A stretch of DNA of 64,000 bases from assembly GCF_000696385.1 (NCBI RefSeq), contig NZ_JJMN01000070.1:1-64000 (forward strand). Reading direction: 5' to 3'. This stretch comes from Vibrio metoecus. Lineage in GTDB: Bacteria > Pseudomonadota > Gammaproteobacteria > Enterobacterales > Vibrionaceae. Positions 10,290-20,250 of this stretch are shown here, piece after piece. Position numbers and translations under genes: made by a program. Positions within the stretch are counted from its first letter, which is position 1. Each line of letters opens with the position of its first letter. Under the pieces are notes generated by a model, which ran no database searches, had not been told where the DNA came from, and worked only from the letters and a program-made list of their open reading frames with translations.

Positions 10290-12095
10290 ATGACGAACTT
10301 AGATTTTCACATCGTTAAACGGATCCGTCAGCGCATTGCCCAAGGTGGTGATCGAGCGGCGCTGAAGCATAAAGAGAATGGTGCATGGCATGCAATCAGC
10401 TGGCAGCAATTCGGTAGCCAAATTGATGCACTTTCGATGGCATTGCTCGCTCAAGGTATTGGCGTACAAGATAAAATCGCGATTTTCGCTAATAACATGC
10501 CGCGCTGGACTGTAGCAGATTTCGCCACGTTACAGCTCCGTGCTGTGACGGTTCCCATTTATCCTACCAACACACCTGAACAAGCCGCTTACATTTTGCA
10601 AAATGCCGATGCTAAAGTGGTTTTTGTGGGGGATCAGCCCCAATTTGATGCCGCCTTGAGCCAGTTTGAACAATGTCCAGAGCTACGTTTGATTGTAGCG
10701 ATGAATCCGAACATCGAGCTTAAACAAGCTGACTGTGCGATGCATTGGGATGATTTTGTCACGTCGCATCAAACACAAGATCGCGCGCCGCTTTTGGAAC
10801 TGATTGAGCAAGCTGATTTTGACGATCTTTTCACACTGATTTATACCTCAGGAACCACCGGAACGCCGAAAGGCGTAATGCTGGATTATCGTAATATTGG
10901 TGCACAATTAGAGGGGCATGATCAGCGTCTCAATCTCACTGAAGAAGATGTCTCACTTTGCTTCTTACCACTGTCACATGTCTTTGAGCGAGCTTGGACG
11001 GCTTATGTGTTGTACAAAGGGGCAACCAACTGTTACCTGCATGATGTCTCTCATGTACGCGATGCGCTAGGTGAAGTACGCCCGACCGTGATGTGTGCCG
11101 TGCCTCGTTTCTACGAAAAAATCTTCTCGGCGATCCATGAAAAAGTGGCTAAAGCACCACTGATTCGCAAAGTATTATTTACTTGGGCAGTGAATATGGG
11201 CGCAAAAATGGCGGTGTGCCGTCAGCAGCAGCGTCAACCTTCGTGGTTACTCAAACAAAGCCATCAGTTAGCTGACAAACTCGTACTGAGTAAATTGCGC
11301 GCGCTGCTCGGTGGGCGGATCAACTTTATGCCTTGTGGCGGCGCCAAGCTGGATGAAACGATAGGTCGTTTTTTCCATGCGATCGGAATTAACGTTAAGC
11401 TCGGTTATGGTATGACCGAAACGACAGCCACCGTTTCGTGTTGGGATGATCACTGTTTTAACCCTGATTCGATTGGTCTTTCGATGCCGGGAGCGCAAGT
11501 GAAAATCGGCGAGAACAACGAAATTTTAGTGCGTGGTCCAATGGTGATGCGCGGCTACTATAAGTTAGAGAAAGAAACCGCGGAAAGTTTTGATGAAAAC
11601 GGTTTTTTGAAAACGGGTGATGCGGGTCATATTGATGAAAATGGCAACCTGTTTATTACTGATCGTATCAAAGAGCTGATGAAAACCTCAGGTGGCAAAT
11701 ACATTGCGCCACAAGTAATAGAAGGCGCGATCGGCAAAGATCATTTCATTGAGCAGATCGCGGTGATTGCCGATACTCGCAAGTTTGTCTCGGCTTTGAT
11801 TGTGCCTTGTTTTGATTCGTTGGAAGAGTATGCCAAAGAGTTGAACATCAAGTATCACGATCGTTTAGAGCTTATCAAACACAGTCAAGTGCTCGAAATG
11901 TTTGAAAAACGAGTTAACGAGCTGCAAAAAGAACTGGCAAAATTTGAGCAGGTGAAGAAGTTCAAACTATTACCTAAGGCATTTTCGATGGATAGCGGAG
12001 AGCTGACCCCGACGCAAAAACTGCGTCGCAAAGTGATTAACGACCGTTATCAGGATGAAATCGAAGAAATGTACCAAGATTCTCCGAAGAAATAA
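10290..12095 (+). CDS. Long-chain fatty acid-CoA ligase (AMP-forming)
   Basis: A 601-aa acyl-adenylate-forming enzyme. The AMP-binding P-loop-like motif [16 protein letters not shown] lies at about residues 185-200. The later motifs [13 protein letters not shown] (about 373-385), [20 protein letters not shown] (about 443-462) and a C-terminal lysine-containing domain are present. It belongs to the longer FAA1-type long-chain synthetases rather than the classical E. coli FadD. It probably activates exogenous or recycled fatty acids to acyl-CoA at the inner face of the membrane. It is monocistronic, between the leuO terminator and its own terminator. Confidence 0.92.
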   Translation: MTNLDFHIVKRIRQRIAQGGDRAALKHKENGAWHAISWQQFGSQIDALSMALLAQGIGVQDKIAIFANNMPRWTVADFATLQLRAVTVPIYPTNTPEQAAYILQNADAKVVFVGDQPQFDAALSQFEQCPELRLIVAMNPNIELKQADCAMHWDDFVTSHQTQDRAPLLELIEQADFDDLFTLIYTSGTTGTPKGVMLDYRNIGAQLEGHDQRLNLTEEDVSLCFLPLSHVFERAWTAYVLYKGATNCYLHDVSHVRDALGEVRPTVMCAVPRFYEKIFSAIHEKVAKAPLIRKVLFTWAVNMGAKMAVCRQQQRQPSWLLKQSHQLADKLVLSKLRALLGGRINFMPCGGAKLDETIGRFFHAIGINVKLGYGMTETTATVSCWDDHCFNPDSIGLSMPGAQVKIGENNEILVRGPMVMRGYYKLEKETAESFDENGFLKTGDAGHIDENGNLFITDRIKELMKTSGGKYIAPQVIEGAIGKDHFIEQIAVIADTRKFVSALIVPCFDSLEEYAKELNIKYHDRLELIKHSQVLEMFEKRVNELQKELAKFEQVKKFKLLPKAFSMDSGELTPTQKLRRKVINDRYQDEIEEMYQDSPKK

Positions 12096-12125
12096 CATCA
12101 TCAAATTGTTAGCTTGATTCTATTG

Positions 12126-12164
12126 AACACCTCTAAGCCTAATCAGCTCAGAGGTGTTTTTTTA
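12126..12164 (+). terminator. Terminator of the acyl-CoA ligase gene
   Basis: AACACCTCTAAGC pairs with GCTCAGAGGTGTT (one mismatch) around loop CTAATCA and is followed by a run of seven T. Confidence 0.9.
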
Positions 12165-12538
12165 TCTTTAAGCTGGCCTGAGTGAGTTAGGGCGGAATAG
12201 TTGAAGCTAGGATGCATAGCGATGCCTCTAGATGACAAAATAATCTACTTTTTTTAAATAGCTCAATGGTTGTTCAACCTGAAAGCTGATGACGGAGCGA
12301 AATGGAATGCTTAATCACCGTCTTATTTTCGATTCTGCTGTAAAAGTGTGCAAATTGGGGTTAGACCAGTTGCTAAGAAAGCGTTACATTTGTTGCGTAA
12401 CCTCGCGGCTGTTATGACAGGTGCAGGACATAGCCGAAAGCGGAGCGTTTTCGAATTAGGCTACAAATAAGCCCTAAACTATGTAAAACCAACCCTTTTG
12501 CCGACCGGGCATTAGGTATGTTGGTAAAAGGAGACAAG
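12165..12538. other. Intergenic region upstream of ilvI
   Basis: About 370 bp without a gene. No leucine/isoleucine/valine-rich leader peptide with attenuator, as seen for leu, was recognised. The region is therefore more likely to hold protein binding sites such as those for Lrp, the known regulator of ilvIH in enterobacteria. A strong ribosome binding site AAAAGGAG is at 12526-12533. No promoter is called with confidence. Confidence 0.4.
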
Positions 12539-14260
12539 ATGGAAATGCTATCTGGCGCAGAGATGATCGTCCAATCTCTGATTAATGAAGGTGTTGAGCA
12601 AATCTTCGGTTATCCCGGTGGTTCAGTACTCGACATCTATGATGCCCTTCACGAAAAAACCGATCAAATTAAACATGTCCTCGTTCGTCACGAACAAGCC
12701 GCAACGCATATGGCCGATGGCTATGCGCGCGCAACCGGAAAACCGGGCGTAGTGTTAGTCTGTTCAGGCCCAGGTGCCACCAATACGGTCACGGGGATAG
12801 CAACCGCGTATATGGATTCGATCCCGATGATTGTTATCTCGGGTAACGTTGCGACCAATCTGATTGGTAACGATGCGTTCCAAGAGTGCGATATTGTTGG
12901 TGTGTCACGACCCATCGTTAAACACAGTTTCTTGGTGAAAAGAGCGGAAGACATTCCTGAAACCATCAAAAAAGCATTTTACATTGCCTCAACAGGCCGT
13001 CCGGGCCCCGTGGTCATTGATGTGCCAAAAGATGTGATGAACCCTCTCAATAAGCTGCCTTATGAGTATCCCGAAACCATTAAAATGCGCTCTTACAACC
13101 CAACCACGGCTGGCCATAAAGGTCAGATCAAAAAAGGGTTGCGCGCATTATTGGAAGCGAAAAAACCTGTACTCTACATTGGTGGTGGCGCGGTGATTTC
13201 GAATGCACATCAACAGGTACGCCAGTTAGCCGAAGCACTGAATCTGCCTGTGGTGAGCACTTTGATGGGGCTGGGTGTATTTCCCGGTACACATAAAAAC
13301 GCGCTAGGTATGCTGGGTATGCATGGTGTGTATGAAGCCAATATGGCGATGCACAATGCCGATCTGATTTTTGGTGTTGGGGTGCGTTTTGATGACCGCA
13401 CGACCAATAACTTAGAGAAATACTGCCCGAATGCGAAAATCATGCACATTGATATCGATCCTTCATCGATATCGAAAAACGTGAAAGTCGACCTACCGAT
13501 TGTCGGGTCCGCTGACCAAGTGTTGGATGGCATGCTCAAGCTTCTGGAAGAGAGTGCAGAGCGCAATGATGCGGCAGCACTAGATAGTTGGTGGAATGAG
13601 ATCCAAGTGTGGCGTGATCGCCAATGCTTGGCTTATGAAAAGTCTGCTGAGCGCATCAAGCCGCAGCAAGTGATTGAGGCTCTTTACAAAATCACAGAAG
13701 GTAAAGCGATTTTGGCTTCCGATGTAGGCCAACACCAAATGTTCGCGGCACTTTACTATCCCTTCTCTCAACCACGTCAATGGATCAACTCTGGCGGCTT
13801 AGGGACGATGGGCTTTGGTTTGCCTGCGGGGATGGGGGTGAAATTCGCTATGCCAGAGGAAGAGGTATTGGTGGTGACGGGGGATGGCAGTATTCAAATG
13901 AATATCCAAGAGCTATCGACCGCGCTGCAATACGATATTCCGGTAAAAATTATCAACCTGAATAACCGTTTCCTTGGAATGGTAAAACAGTGGCAGGACA
14001 TTATTTATCAAGGGCGTCACTCTAACTCATACATGAGTTCCGTGCCTGATTTTGCGGCGATCGCGGAAGCTTATGGTCATGTGGGGATTCGCATTTCTCG
14101 CCCAGATGAACTGGAAGCGGGGCTGGAAAAAGCCTTAGCGCTGAAAGATCGTCTGGTGTTTGTCGATATCAATGTCGATGAAACTGAGCATGTGTACCCA
14201 ATGCAGATCAAAGGCGAAGGGATGGACAAAATGTGGTTGAGTAAAACGGAGAGAACCTAA
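12539..14260 (+). CDS. ilvI: Acetolactate synthase III, large subunit
   Basis: A thiamine-diphosphate enzyme of 573 aa making acetolactate and acetohydroxybutyrate for branched-chain amino acids. The N-terminal domain contains [19 protein letters not shown] and the catalytic glutamate region [19 protein letters not shown]. The C-terminal ThDP motif [18 protein letters not shown] ending in [11 protein letters not shown] (about residues 440-490) is present. ATG 12539 is chosen because AAAAGGAG lies 5-6 nt upstream; an ATG seven codons earlier overlaps this site. The ilvH start follows after one base. Confidence 0.97.
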   Translation: MEMLSGAEMIVQSLINEGVEQIFGYPGGSVLDIYDALHEKTDQIKHVLVRHEQAATHMADGYARATGKPGVVLVCSGPGATNTVTGIATAYMDSIPMIVISGNVATNLIGNDAFQECDIVGVSRPIVKHSFLVKRAEDIPETIKKAFYIASTGRPGPVVIDVPKDVMNPLNKLPYEYPETIKMRSYNPTTAGHKGQIKKGLRALLEAKKPVLYIGGGAVISNAHQQVRQLAEALNLPVVSTLMGLGVFPGTHKNALGMLGMHGVYEANMAMHNADLIFGVGVRFDDRTTNNLEKYCPNAKIMHIDIDPSSISKNVKVDLPIVGSADQVLDGMLKLLEESAERNDAAALDSWWNEIQVWRDRQCLAYEKSAERIKPQQVIEALYKITEGKAILASDVGQHQMFAALYYPFSQPRQWINSGGLGTMGFGLPAGMGVKFAMPEEEVLVVTGDGSIQMNIQELSTALQYDIPVKIINLNNRFLGMVKQWQDIIYQGRHSNSYMSSVPDFAAIAEAYGHVGIRISRPDELEAGLEKALALKDRLVFVDINVDETEHVYPMQIKGEGMDKMWLSKTERT

Positions 14261-14261
14261 G

Positions 14262-14759
14262 ATGAGACACATTATTTCACTGCTATTGGAAAACCAACCG
14301 GGTGCACTGTCTCGTGTTGTCGGGCTCTTTTCACAGCGCGGCTACAACATTGAAACGCTCAATGTGTCGCCGACGGATGATGAAACGCTCTACGCGACTC
14401 AACATCACCACCAAAACCGATGAAATGCAGTTGGAGCAAATCCAGAAACAACTGCATAAATTGATCGATGTACTGAAAGTACAGGAAGTGACGGAGTGTG
14501 AGCACATCGAACGTGAGCTGATGCTGGTTAAAGTGAAAGCCTCTGGCTTTGCTCGTGCGGAAGTGAAACGTACAGCGGATATTTTCCGTGGACAGATTGT
14601 GGATGTAACTGCTGCGCAATATACCGTTCAGTTTAGCGGGAACGAGCGAAAAAACTGGATGCCTTTATTGAAGCGATTGCTGAAGTTACCGAAGTGATTG
14701 AAGTGGCACGCAGTGGTGTGGTTGGTATCGCGCGTGGCGAGCGAGCCCTCAGAGCGTAG
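14262..14759 (+). CDS. ilvH: Acetolactate synthase III, small regulatory subunit (frameshifted as sequenced)
   Basis: The valine-sensitive regulatory subunit, about 164 aa when repaired, the normal IlvH length. The N-terminal ACT domain begins [21 protein letters not shown] and [17 protein letters not shown]. An extra A at 14392 shifts the frame to an early stop after 54 codons. A second open segment covers [19 protein letters not shown] to [14 protein letters not shown]. Two further extra A residues (14641-14642 and 14649-14654) break it again before the expected end ...[13 protein letters not shown] at TAG 14757-14759. Three insertions restore the full protein when removed. Coupled to ilvI with a 1-nt gap. 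Confidence 0.93.
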
Positions 14760-14785
14760 TCGTTACCAACACAATAAAAAGCAAA

Positions 14786-14814
14786 TAAAAAACCAGCTGA
14801 AAGGCTGGTTTTTT
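14786..14814. terminator. Bidirectional terminator between ilvH and serA
   Basis: The hairpin AACCAGC / GCTGGTT is flanked by A-rich sequence on the left and T6 on the right, so it can end transcription from ilvIH and from the convergent serA. Confidence 0.85.
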
Positions 14815-14859
14815 GTGTTCAGGATTCTTGATAGGTGAGCGATGTCGCCCACCCATCAA

Positions 14860-16089
14860 TTAGTGCAGAATACGCGCGCGGATGGTGCCATCGATCGCTT
14901 TGAGCTTAGTTAACGCCTCTTCAGAGCGAGCGGTTTCGACATCGATGACCACATAGCCAATTTCTGCGGTCGTTTGCAGGTATTGAGCGGCGATGTTGAT
15001 GCCTTCTTCTGCGAAGATGGTGTTAATTTGAGTCAAAATGCCCGGACGGTTGGCGTGAATGTGCAGCAGACGAGAGCAGTTGCGATGCTCTGGTAGCGAT
15101 ACATCTGGGAAGTTAACGCTAGAGAGCGTTGAGCCATTGTCTGAGTATTTAGCTAGTTTGCCAGCGACTTCGATACCGATGTTTTCTTGTGCTTCTTGAG
15201 TTGAACCACCCACGTGTGGAGTCAAAATTACGTTATCGAACTTCATCAGCGGAGATTCAAACGGCTCTTTGTTGGATGCCGGTTCTTCTGGGAATACGTC
15301 AATCGCCGCGCCTGCAATATGGCCAGACTCAAGTGCACTACACAGGGCTGGGATATCCACCACAGTGCCGCGTGCCGCGTTAATGAAGATAGAGCCGGGC
15401 TTCATACGTGCGAACTCTTCCGCACCCATCATGTTTTTGGTGCCTGCGGTTTCTGGCACATGCAGCGAAATCACGTCGCATTTATTGAGTAGATCGCTCA
15501 GCGTATGCACTTGAGTGGCGTTGCCGAGAGAGAGCTTGCTCTCAATGTCATAGAAATAAACGTGCATCCCCAAGTTTTCAGCAATGATCCCCAATTGAGT
15601 ACCGATATGGCCGTAACCAATGATGCCTAGGCGCTTACCGCGTGCTTCATAAGAATTGTCGGCACTTTTCTTCCAGATCCCACGGTGGGCAAGAGCGTTC
15701 TTTTCTGGAATACCACGTAGTAACAGTAGAATTTCGCCTAACACCAGTTCCGCCACGCTACGAGTATTGGAGAATGGCGCGTTAAACACTGGAATACCGC
15801 GTTTTGCTGCCGCATTAAGGTCGACTTGGTTGGTACCAATACAGAAACAGCCAATGGCCACCAGTTTTTCCGCCGCATTAATCACTTTCTCGGTCAGGTT
15901 ACTGCGCGAGCGGATGCCGACAAAATGCACATCTTTGATGGCTTCGATCAACTCAGCTTCTTCAAGCGAGCCTTTATGGTATTCAATGTTGCTGTAACCG
16001 GCTGCTTGCAGAACTTCTACCGAAGAGGGATGAAGTCCTTCAAGAAGGAGGATCTTAATTCTGTCTTTTTCCAGTGAAACTTTGGCCAT
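14860..16089 (-). CDS. serA: D-3-phosphoglycerate dehydrogenase
   Basis: A 409-aa SerA, first enzyme of serine synthesis, oxidising 3-phosphoglycerate with NAD+. The nucleotide-binding block RLGIIGYGHIGTQLGIIAE is at about residues 150-170. Catalytic regions are NAARGTVVDIPAL (Arg), DVFPEEP (Glu) and LTPHVGGSTQEAQ (His). A C-terminal ACT domain (about 335-409, HIHANRPGILTQINTIFAE) is the serine feedback site in the family. It is convergent with ilvIH and separated from rpiA by a terminator, so it has its own promoter in 16090-16280. Confidence 0.97.
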   Translation of the reverse strand: MAKVSLEKDRIKILLLEGLHPSSVEVLQAAGYSNIEYHKGSLEEAELIEAIKDVHFVGIRSRSNLTEKVINAAEKLVAIGCFCIGTNQVDLNAAAKRGIPVFNAPFSNTRSVAELVLGEILLLLRGIPEKNALAHRGIWKKSADNSYEARGKRLGIIGYGHIGTQLGIIAENLGMHVYFYDIESKLSLGNATQVHTLSDLLNKCDVISLHVPETAGTKNMMGAEEFARMKPGSIFINAARGTVVDIPALCSALESGHIAGAAIDVFPEEPASNKEPFESPLMKFDNVILTPHVGGSTQEAQENIGIEVAGKLAKYSDNGSTLSSVNFPDVSLPEHRNCSRLLHIHANRPGILTQINTIFAEEGINIAAQYLQTTAEIGYVVIDVETARSEEALTKLKAIDGTIRARILH

Positions 16090-16280
16090 TTTATCGTCCT
16101 TAAAACTATGGAAAGGTGGGCTAACAGGCGCTGTTGTTCGAAATTGATCGAATTTAAGTCGTAATTTAGAAAAGCAAACGTTTTCCTTGTGCGCCTTCTG
16201 TTCACTAAATTAACAAACTTTTTTTGCTTTGGGTAAGAAAATTACGGAATAAGGCATATTTTTCTGAGAGAAAAGGATAA

Positions 16281-16301
16281 AAACGGCACCCATGGGTGCC
16301 G
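16281..16301 (-). terminator. Terminator of rpiA
   Basis: On the minus strand ACGGCACCC / GGGTGCCGT, a self-complementary 20-mer core, is followed by TTTTTATCCTTTT. It lies about 40 nt beyond the rpiA stop. Confidence 0.85.
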
Positions 16302-16341
16302 TTTGTAATCAAATAACGGAATATGTGTGAAATCGCCGATA

Positions 16342-16998
16342 TTACTCTTCGATTTTTGCACCTTGTGGTGTACCTGTGATCACGACATCCGCTCCGCGGT
16401 GGGCAAATAAGCCTACCGTCACAACGCCAGCGATGCCGTTGATCTTAGTTTCCAGATCTTTCGGATGGGTGATCTTTATATTGTGTACATCGAGGATCAC
16501 GTTGCCGTTATCGGTGATGACGCCTTCACGATACACAGGATCGCCGCCAAGTTTCACTAGTTCACGTGCCACGTAAGAACGCGCCATTGGGATGACTTCA
16601 ACAGGCAGTGGGAAGTTACCTAGAACATCAACCGCTTTGGTACCATCAACGATGCATACGAATTTTTTGGCAATCGCGGCTACGATTTTCTCACGCGTCA
16701 GCGCGGCGCCGCCACCTTTGATCATGTCACGTTCTGGGTTGATTTCATCCGCACCATCAACATAAATATCGAGTGCAGCAACCTCATTGCAGTCATAAAC
16801 GCGGATGCCGAGAGCTTCGAGTTTCTCGGTAGAAGCGATAGAGCTAGATACTGCGCCTTTGATTTCTTCTTTGATAGTGCCTAAAGCATCGATGAAGTGA
16901 TTCACGGTTGAACCAGTACCGACACCGACAATGCTGCCTTTTTCTACGTATTTTAGAGCAGCCCAACCGGCGGCTTTTTTCATTTCATCTTGAGTCAT
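16342..16998 (-). CDS. rpiA: Ribose-5-phosphate isomerase A
   Basis: A 218-aa RpiA interconverting ribose-5-phosphate and ribulose-5-phosphate in the pentose phosphate pathway. Family motifs are [15 protein letters not shown] (phosphate loop, about residues 26-40), the DGADEIN active-site block (about 81-87) and [14 protein letters not shown]. Length and ends match the family. It is encoded next to serA on the same strand, as in E. coli, but each gene has its own terminator. Confidence 0.97.
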   Translation of the reverse strand: MTQDEMKKAAGWAALKYVEKGSIVGVGTGSTVNHFIDALGTIKEEIKGAVSSSIASTEKLEALGIRVYDCNEVAALDIYVDGADEINPERDMIKGGGAALTREKIVAAIAKKFVCIVDGTKAVDVLGNFPLPVEVIPMARSYVARELVKLGGDPVYREGVITDNGNVILDVHNIKITHPKDLETKINGIAGVVTVGLFAHRGADVVITGTPQGAKIEE

Positions 16999-17107
16999 GC
17001 CTATCTCCTGAATATCGACTTGAGGGTATGTTGCGCGGCGCGATTATAACCCCAAATCGAAAGCAGAAGTAATCATTCGCATGCGACTAAAACGGCGGAG
17101 AGTGAGC

Positions 17108-17692
17108 TTACCACTGCCAAAGTTTGCTTGGTGTCACGATTTTACGCAGCGGAATATCCCAATGTTCTGTGGGGAGGACCTCCACATACTGGCAGTCGTG
17201 TGCTAATCCAATTGGGAGCGGGCCTTGCTGGGTTTGAAACCATGGCGCTAAGGTGCGATCGTAGTAACCGCCACCCATCCCCAAACGCTGTCCTGAACCA
17301 TCAAAAGCCACCAGTGGGGTACCGATAATATTGAGTTCCCGAACTGGGCAGATCAAGCGCTGATCGAGTTTCGGCTCATCAATCCCATAACGGTTTTTGG
17401 TCATCGGGGTTTGTGCGTGGTACTGCAGAAACAGCAGGTGACCCTTTGCGAAAGGGTGTAAAACGGGGAGATACACTTGTTTACCTTGCTGCCAAAGCCA
17501 TTCGATCAGTGGTTGGGTATTTAGCTCACCATCATTGGCAAGATACAGGGCAATCCGCTGTGCTGAGGCAATCTCTGGTAGCGTTGAAAAGGTTTGAATA
17601 AGTTGCTGGCTGGCGGTTTGCTGCTCTGCAGGAGAGAGCGCTTGCCTACGTTGACGAATTTTCTGGCGGAGGAGTGTGCGAGAATCAGTCAT
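17108..17692 (-). CDS. ygfA: 5-formyltetrahydrofolate cyclo-ligase
   Basis: A 194-aa protein of the 5-FCL family, which converts 5-formyl-THF to 5,10-methenyl-THF with ATP. The N-terminal LRQKIRQRRQALSPAEQ and the ATP/phosphate-binding RLGMGGGYYDRTLA (about residues 134-147) are characteristic. It lies directly downstream of the 6S RNA gene, an arrangement known from E. coli (ssrS-ygfA), so part of its transcription probably comes by read-through from the 6S promoter. Confidence 0.95.
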   Translation of the reverse strand: MTDSRTLLRQKIRQRRQALSPAEQQTASQQLIQTFSTLPEIASAQRIALYLANDGELNTQPLIEWLWQQGKQVYLPVLHPFAKGHLLFLQYHAQTPMTKNRYGIDEPKLDQRLICPVRELNIIGTPLVAFDGSGQRLGMGGGYYDRTLAPWFQTQQGPLPIGLAHDCQYVEVLPTEHWDIPLRKIVTPSKLWQW

Positions 17693-17695
17693 AAA

Positions 17696-17880
17696 GGGAA
17701 CCCCGGGGTGCCGTTGAGGATCGTAGCCCTTGAACCATTAGGTTCAAGGCGGATCAGTAATGGTAACCGTAGGCTTCTCGGTACAAGCCGAGCCTGCTCA
17801 ATAGCTACCCAATACCAACCCTGTTATGTTGCTTATCGGCTCAGGGACATAAATCCGCTGACGAACACCCCAGGGTAAAT
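17696..17880 (-). ncRNA. ssrS: 6S RNA
   Basis: On the minus strand this stretch folds as a long, interrupted hairpin. The 5' arm TACCCTGGGGTGTTCG pairs with the 3' arm ACGGCACCCCGGGGTTCC, CCCTGAGCCGAT follows, and the conserved GCTCGGCTTGTACCGAG and CCTTGAACC...GGTTCAAGG stems are present. These are 6S RNA signatures, and the position between zapA and ygfA is the conserved one. The RNA binds sigma-70 RNA polymerase and represses promoters in stationary phase. The ends are approximate. Confidence 0.9.
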
Positions 17881-17891
17881 CAATTCTTTGC

Positions 17892-18200
17892 TTATTGCTT
17901 TGCTGGCTTCACATTTTTCAATGCGACTTCTAATGAAGCGGTGAGCTGTTCCATACGCTCACTGAGCTGTGACTGAGTACCTGCATTTTCTTGCTGCTTA
18001 GTTTGTAACTCGTAGCAAATATTCAGTGCGGCAATCGTCAATAATTTCACCTCATTGGTGACTTTAGTTCGCTCAGCCATTTCTTTCAAACGGTGGTCGA
18101 GATCTTGCGCGGCTTGAAGCAACGACGCCTCTTGACCCGCAGGGCAGTTTACCCGGGTCACCTTGCCCAAAATTTCAATGTCAACCGCTTGATTACTCAT
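17892..18200 (-). CDS. zapA: Cell division protein ZapA
   Basis: A 102-aa ZapA, an FtsZ-associated protein that bundles protofilaments at the division ring. The start MSNQAVDIEILGKVTRVNCP and the block EASLLQAAQDLDHRLKEMAE match the family. The C-terminal half (about residues 60-100) is a predicted coiled coil used for tetramerisation. It is upstream of 6S RNA on the same strand and divergent from ygfB, the conserved neighbourhood. Confidence 0.94.
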   Translation of the reverse strand: MSNQAVDIEILGKVTRVNCPAGQEASLLQAAQDLDHRLKEMAERTKVTNEVKLLTIAALNICYELQTKQQENAGTQSQLSERMEQLTASLEVALKNVKPAKQ

Positions 18201-18442
18201 GATAAATGAACTCTTTTGGCGTAACTAAAAGATGAATCAACTCAGGTGACCATCGAGGTGGAACTATAGGTAAAGCCAAAACAAGATTCAAGCCTTTCCC
18301 GTCGCAACCCCGTAATTGGGCGTTTGAAAACTCAGGATTTGGACAATTTGTGCAAAAGCTAAGCACCAACTGCAAGCGAGCGTTTTCGCTCTGGCGATGA
18401 AGTGGTAGGATTGAACTAAATTTCTCGGTTAGTGAATCCAAT

Positions 18443-19018
18443 ATGAGCAAAAACACACTTCCTGCTTACCCAGCTTTGGCAAACGAGCTGCGTACCGCTT
18501 CTCTCGGTATCAATCCTGCTGAGCTACAAGGGCTACTGGCGGGGATGTTGTCTGGCGGTTTGAGCCTCAACGATAAAAGCTGGCAAGCGTTGATCTTTGA
18601 TTACACCAATGACGGCATGGGCTGGCCAATTGGGGTACTAGCCAGTGCCGAGCACATTCTGCTCGCGATGAATGCTGAGTTGGTGGATACCGATCTTGAG
18701 CTTTCTTTGCTACTGCCAGAAGGAGAAGGCGAAGAAGCGTTGTTTGAGTTGGCGGATGCCGTTGCTGAATGGATTAACCATTTTATCTCTGGATTAGGCT
18801 TGATCGGTGCCAATCTTAAACATGCCTCAGCAGAAGCCAAAGAAGCGCTAGAAGACCTTGAAGAAATGTCGAAATTGGGCATTGATGAAGAGGATGATTT
18901 GGCAGAGCAAGCTGAGCTTCTTGAACAAGTGATTGAGCATATGAAAGCCTGCGTGTTTATTTTGCATGCTGAATTTGGCGTAAAACCAGAACAAGATAAC
19001 AAGCCAACAGTGCATTAA
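18443..19018 (+). CDS. ygfB: UPF0149 family protein YgfB
   Basis: A 191-aa acidic alpha-helical protein of the UPF0149/YgfB family. Family features are [12 protein letters not shown] near the N-terminus, [11 protein letters not shown] at about residues 110-120 and the [19 protein letters not shown] stretch. The biochemical role is not settled. It stands first in a row with ubiH and ubiI, with 12 bp to ubiH, so they probably form one operon. In E. coli pepP lies between ygfB and ubiH; no trace of it is present here. Confidence 0.92.
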   Translation: MSKNTLPAYPALANELRTASLGINPAELQGLLAGMLSGGLSLNDKSWQALIFDYTNDGMGWPIGVLASAEHILLAMNAELVDTDLELSLLLPEGEGEEALFELADAVAEWINHFISGLGLIGANLKHASAEAKEALEDLEEMSKLGIDEEDDLAEQAELLEQVIEHMKACVFILHAEFGVKPEQDNKPTVH

Positions 19019-19030
19019 TAAGGAAGCGCA

Positions 19031-20239
19031 ATGACGGAAAGCAAGCAGCCTACTTTGAGTAAGTCGAACCATTTTGATGTGATCATTGCGGGTGGAGCGA
19101 TGGCGGGCGCGACTTTAGCTTTGGCTTTACATCAACTGAGCCAAGGCAAACTTAAAGTAGCGGTTATTGAGGCGTTTGCCACCGATCATTCTGCGCACCC
19201 CGGATTTGATGCACGCAGTATTGCTCTGTCCTATGGCACAGTGCAGATCCTGCAAGATTTTCAACTCTGGTCGAGTTTGCGTCCTTTTGCGACTCCGATT
19301 GAGCACATTCATGTGTCGGATCAGTCCCATGCGGGGATGACGGAGATTCGTCGTGAGTCACTTGGAGTGGAAGCATTGGGGTATGTGGTTGAGCTTGCTG
19401 ATGTGGGGCGAGTTTACGCTGAGCGTATGGATCAATGTTCTTCCATTCAACAATTTGTGCCGAGTCGAGTCGTGAAAATTACTCGTGAACAAGAGTTGGT
19501 TACAGTACAACTTGATAGTGGTGAAGTCTTACAAGGCAAGTTGTTGGTGGCTGCTGATGGTGCAATGTCCACCTGTTGCCAAGCGCTTGGTTTGACGATG
19601 CAGGAACACGATTTTGAGCAAGTTGCGCTGATCACCAATATCATTAGCTCGCAACCTCATGCAGGACGAGCTTTCGAGCGTTTTACGCCACATGGCCCTG
19701 TGGCTTTGCTGCCTATGAGTCAAGATCGCCTGTCTTTGGTGTGGTGTTTGCCGCCAGAACAAGTGGCGCATTGGCAGCATTGTAGTGACGCTGAATTCTT
19801 GCAAGGTTTACAACAAGCCTTTGGGTGGCGACTCGGAGAGCTTACGCATGCAGGGGAGAGAAGTGTTTATCCGCTGATTCTACGTTATCGAGAACAAACC
19901 ATCTCTCATCGATTTGCTATGGTGGGTAACGCTGCGCAAACCTTACACCCTATTGCAGGGCAAGGGTTTAACTTAGGTATCCGCGATGTCGCCACGCTGG
20001 CCGAAGAAATAACCCAAAGTGATGATGCGGGTGATTATGCTTTACTGCAGCGTTTTTATCAGCGTCGGCAAGCCGATCGCACCGCGACTATCACGCTGAC
20101 GACTGGCTTAGTACACACCTTTTCCAACGACTGGTTACCGATGCGGATCGGTCGTAACCTTGGTCTGATGGCGATGGATAATCTGCCTGTCTTGAAAACC
20201 CCGTTATTGCGCCGCACTCTCGGCATAGTTAACCGCTAA
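19031..20239 (+). CDS. ubiH: 2-octaprenyl-6-methoxyphenyl hydroxylase
   Basis: A 402-aa FAD monooxygenase of ubiquinone synthesis. The N-terminal dinucleotide fold HFDVIIAGGAMAGATLALAL, the DGAMST region (about residues 175-180, usually DG motif) and the C-terminal FAD-ribityl motif VGNAAQTLHPIAGQGFNLG (about 297-315) are present. It is assigned UbiH rather than UbiI by its position first in the pair and by the GNAAQTLHPIAGQG form. AAGGAAG precedes its ATG. Neighbouring ubiI encodes a paralogous hydroxylase. Confidence 0.92.
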   Translation: MTESKQPTLSKSNHFDVIIAGGAMAGATLALALHQLSQGKLKVAVIEAFATDHSAHPGFDARSIALSYGTVQILQDFQLWSSLRPFATPIEHIHVSDQSHAGMTEIRRESLGVEALGYVVELADVGRVYAERMDQCSSIQQFVPSRVVKITREQELVTVQLDSGEVLQGKLLVAADGAMSTCCQALGLTMQEHDFEQVALITNIISSQPHAGRAFERFTPHGPVALLPMSQDRLSLVWCLPPEQVAHWQHCSDAEFLQGLQQAFGWRLGELTHAGERSVYPLILRYREQTISHRFAMVGNAAQTLHPIAGQGFNLGIRDVATLAEEITQSDDAGDYALLQRFYQRRQADRTATITLTTGLVHTFSNDWLPMRIGRNLGLMAMDNLPVLKTPLLRRTLGIVNR

Positions 20240-20250
20240 TAGGTAAGAAA

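Noticed and set aside
12165..12538. A branched-chain amino acid attenuator upstream of ilvIH
   Set aside because: No leader peptide rich in Leu, Ile or Val followed by a terminator hairpin was found; the only terminator belongs to the preceding gene.
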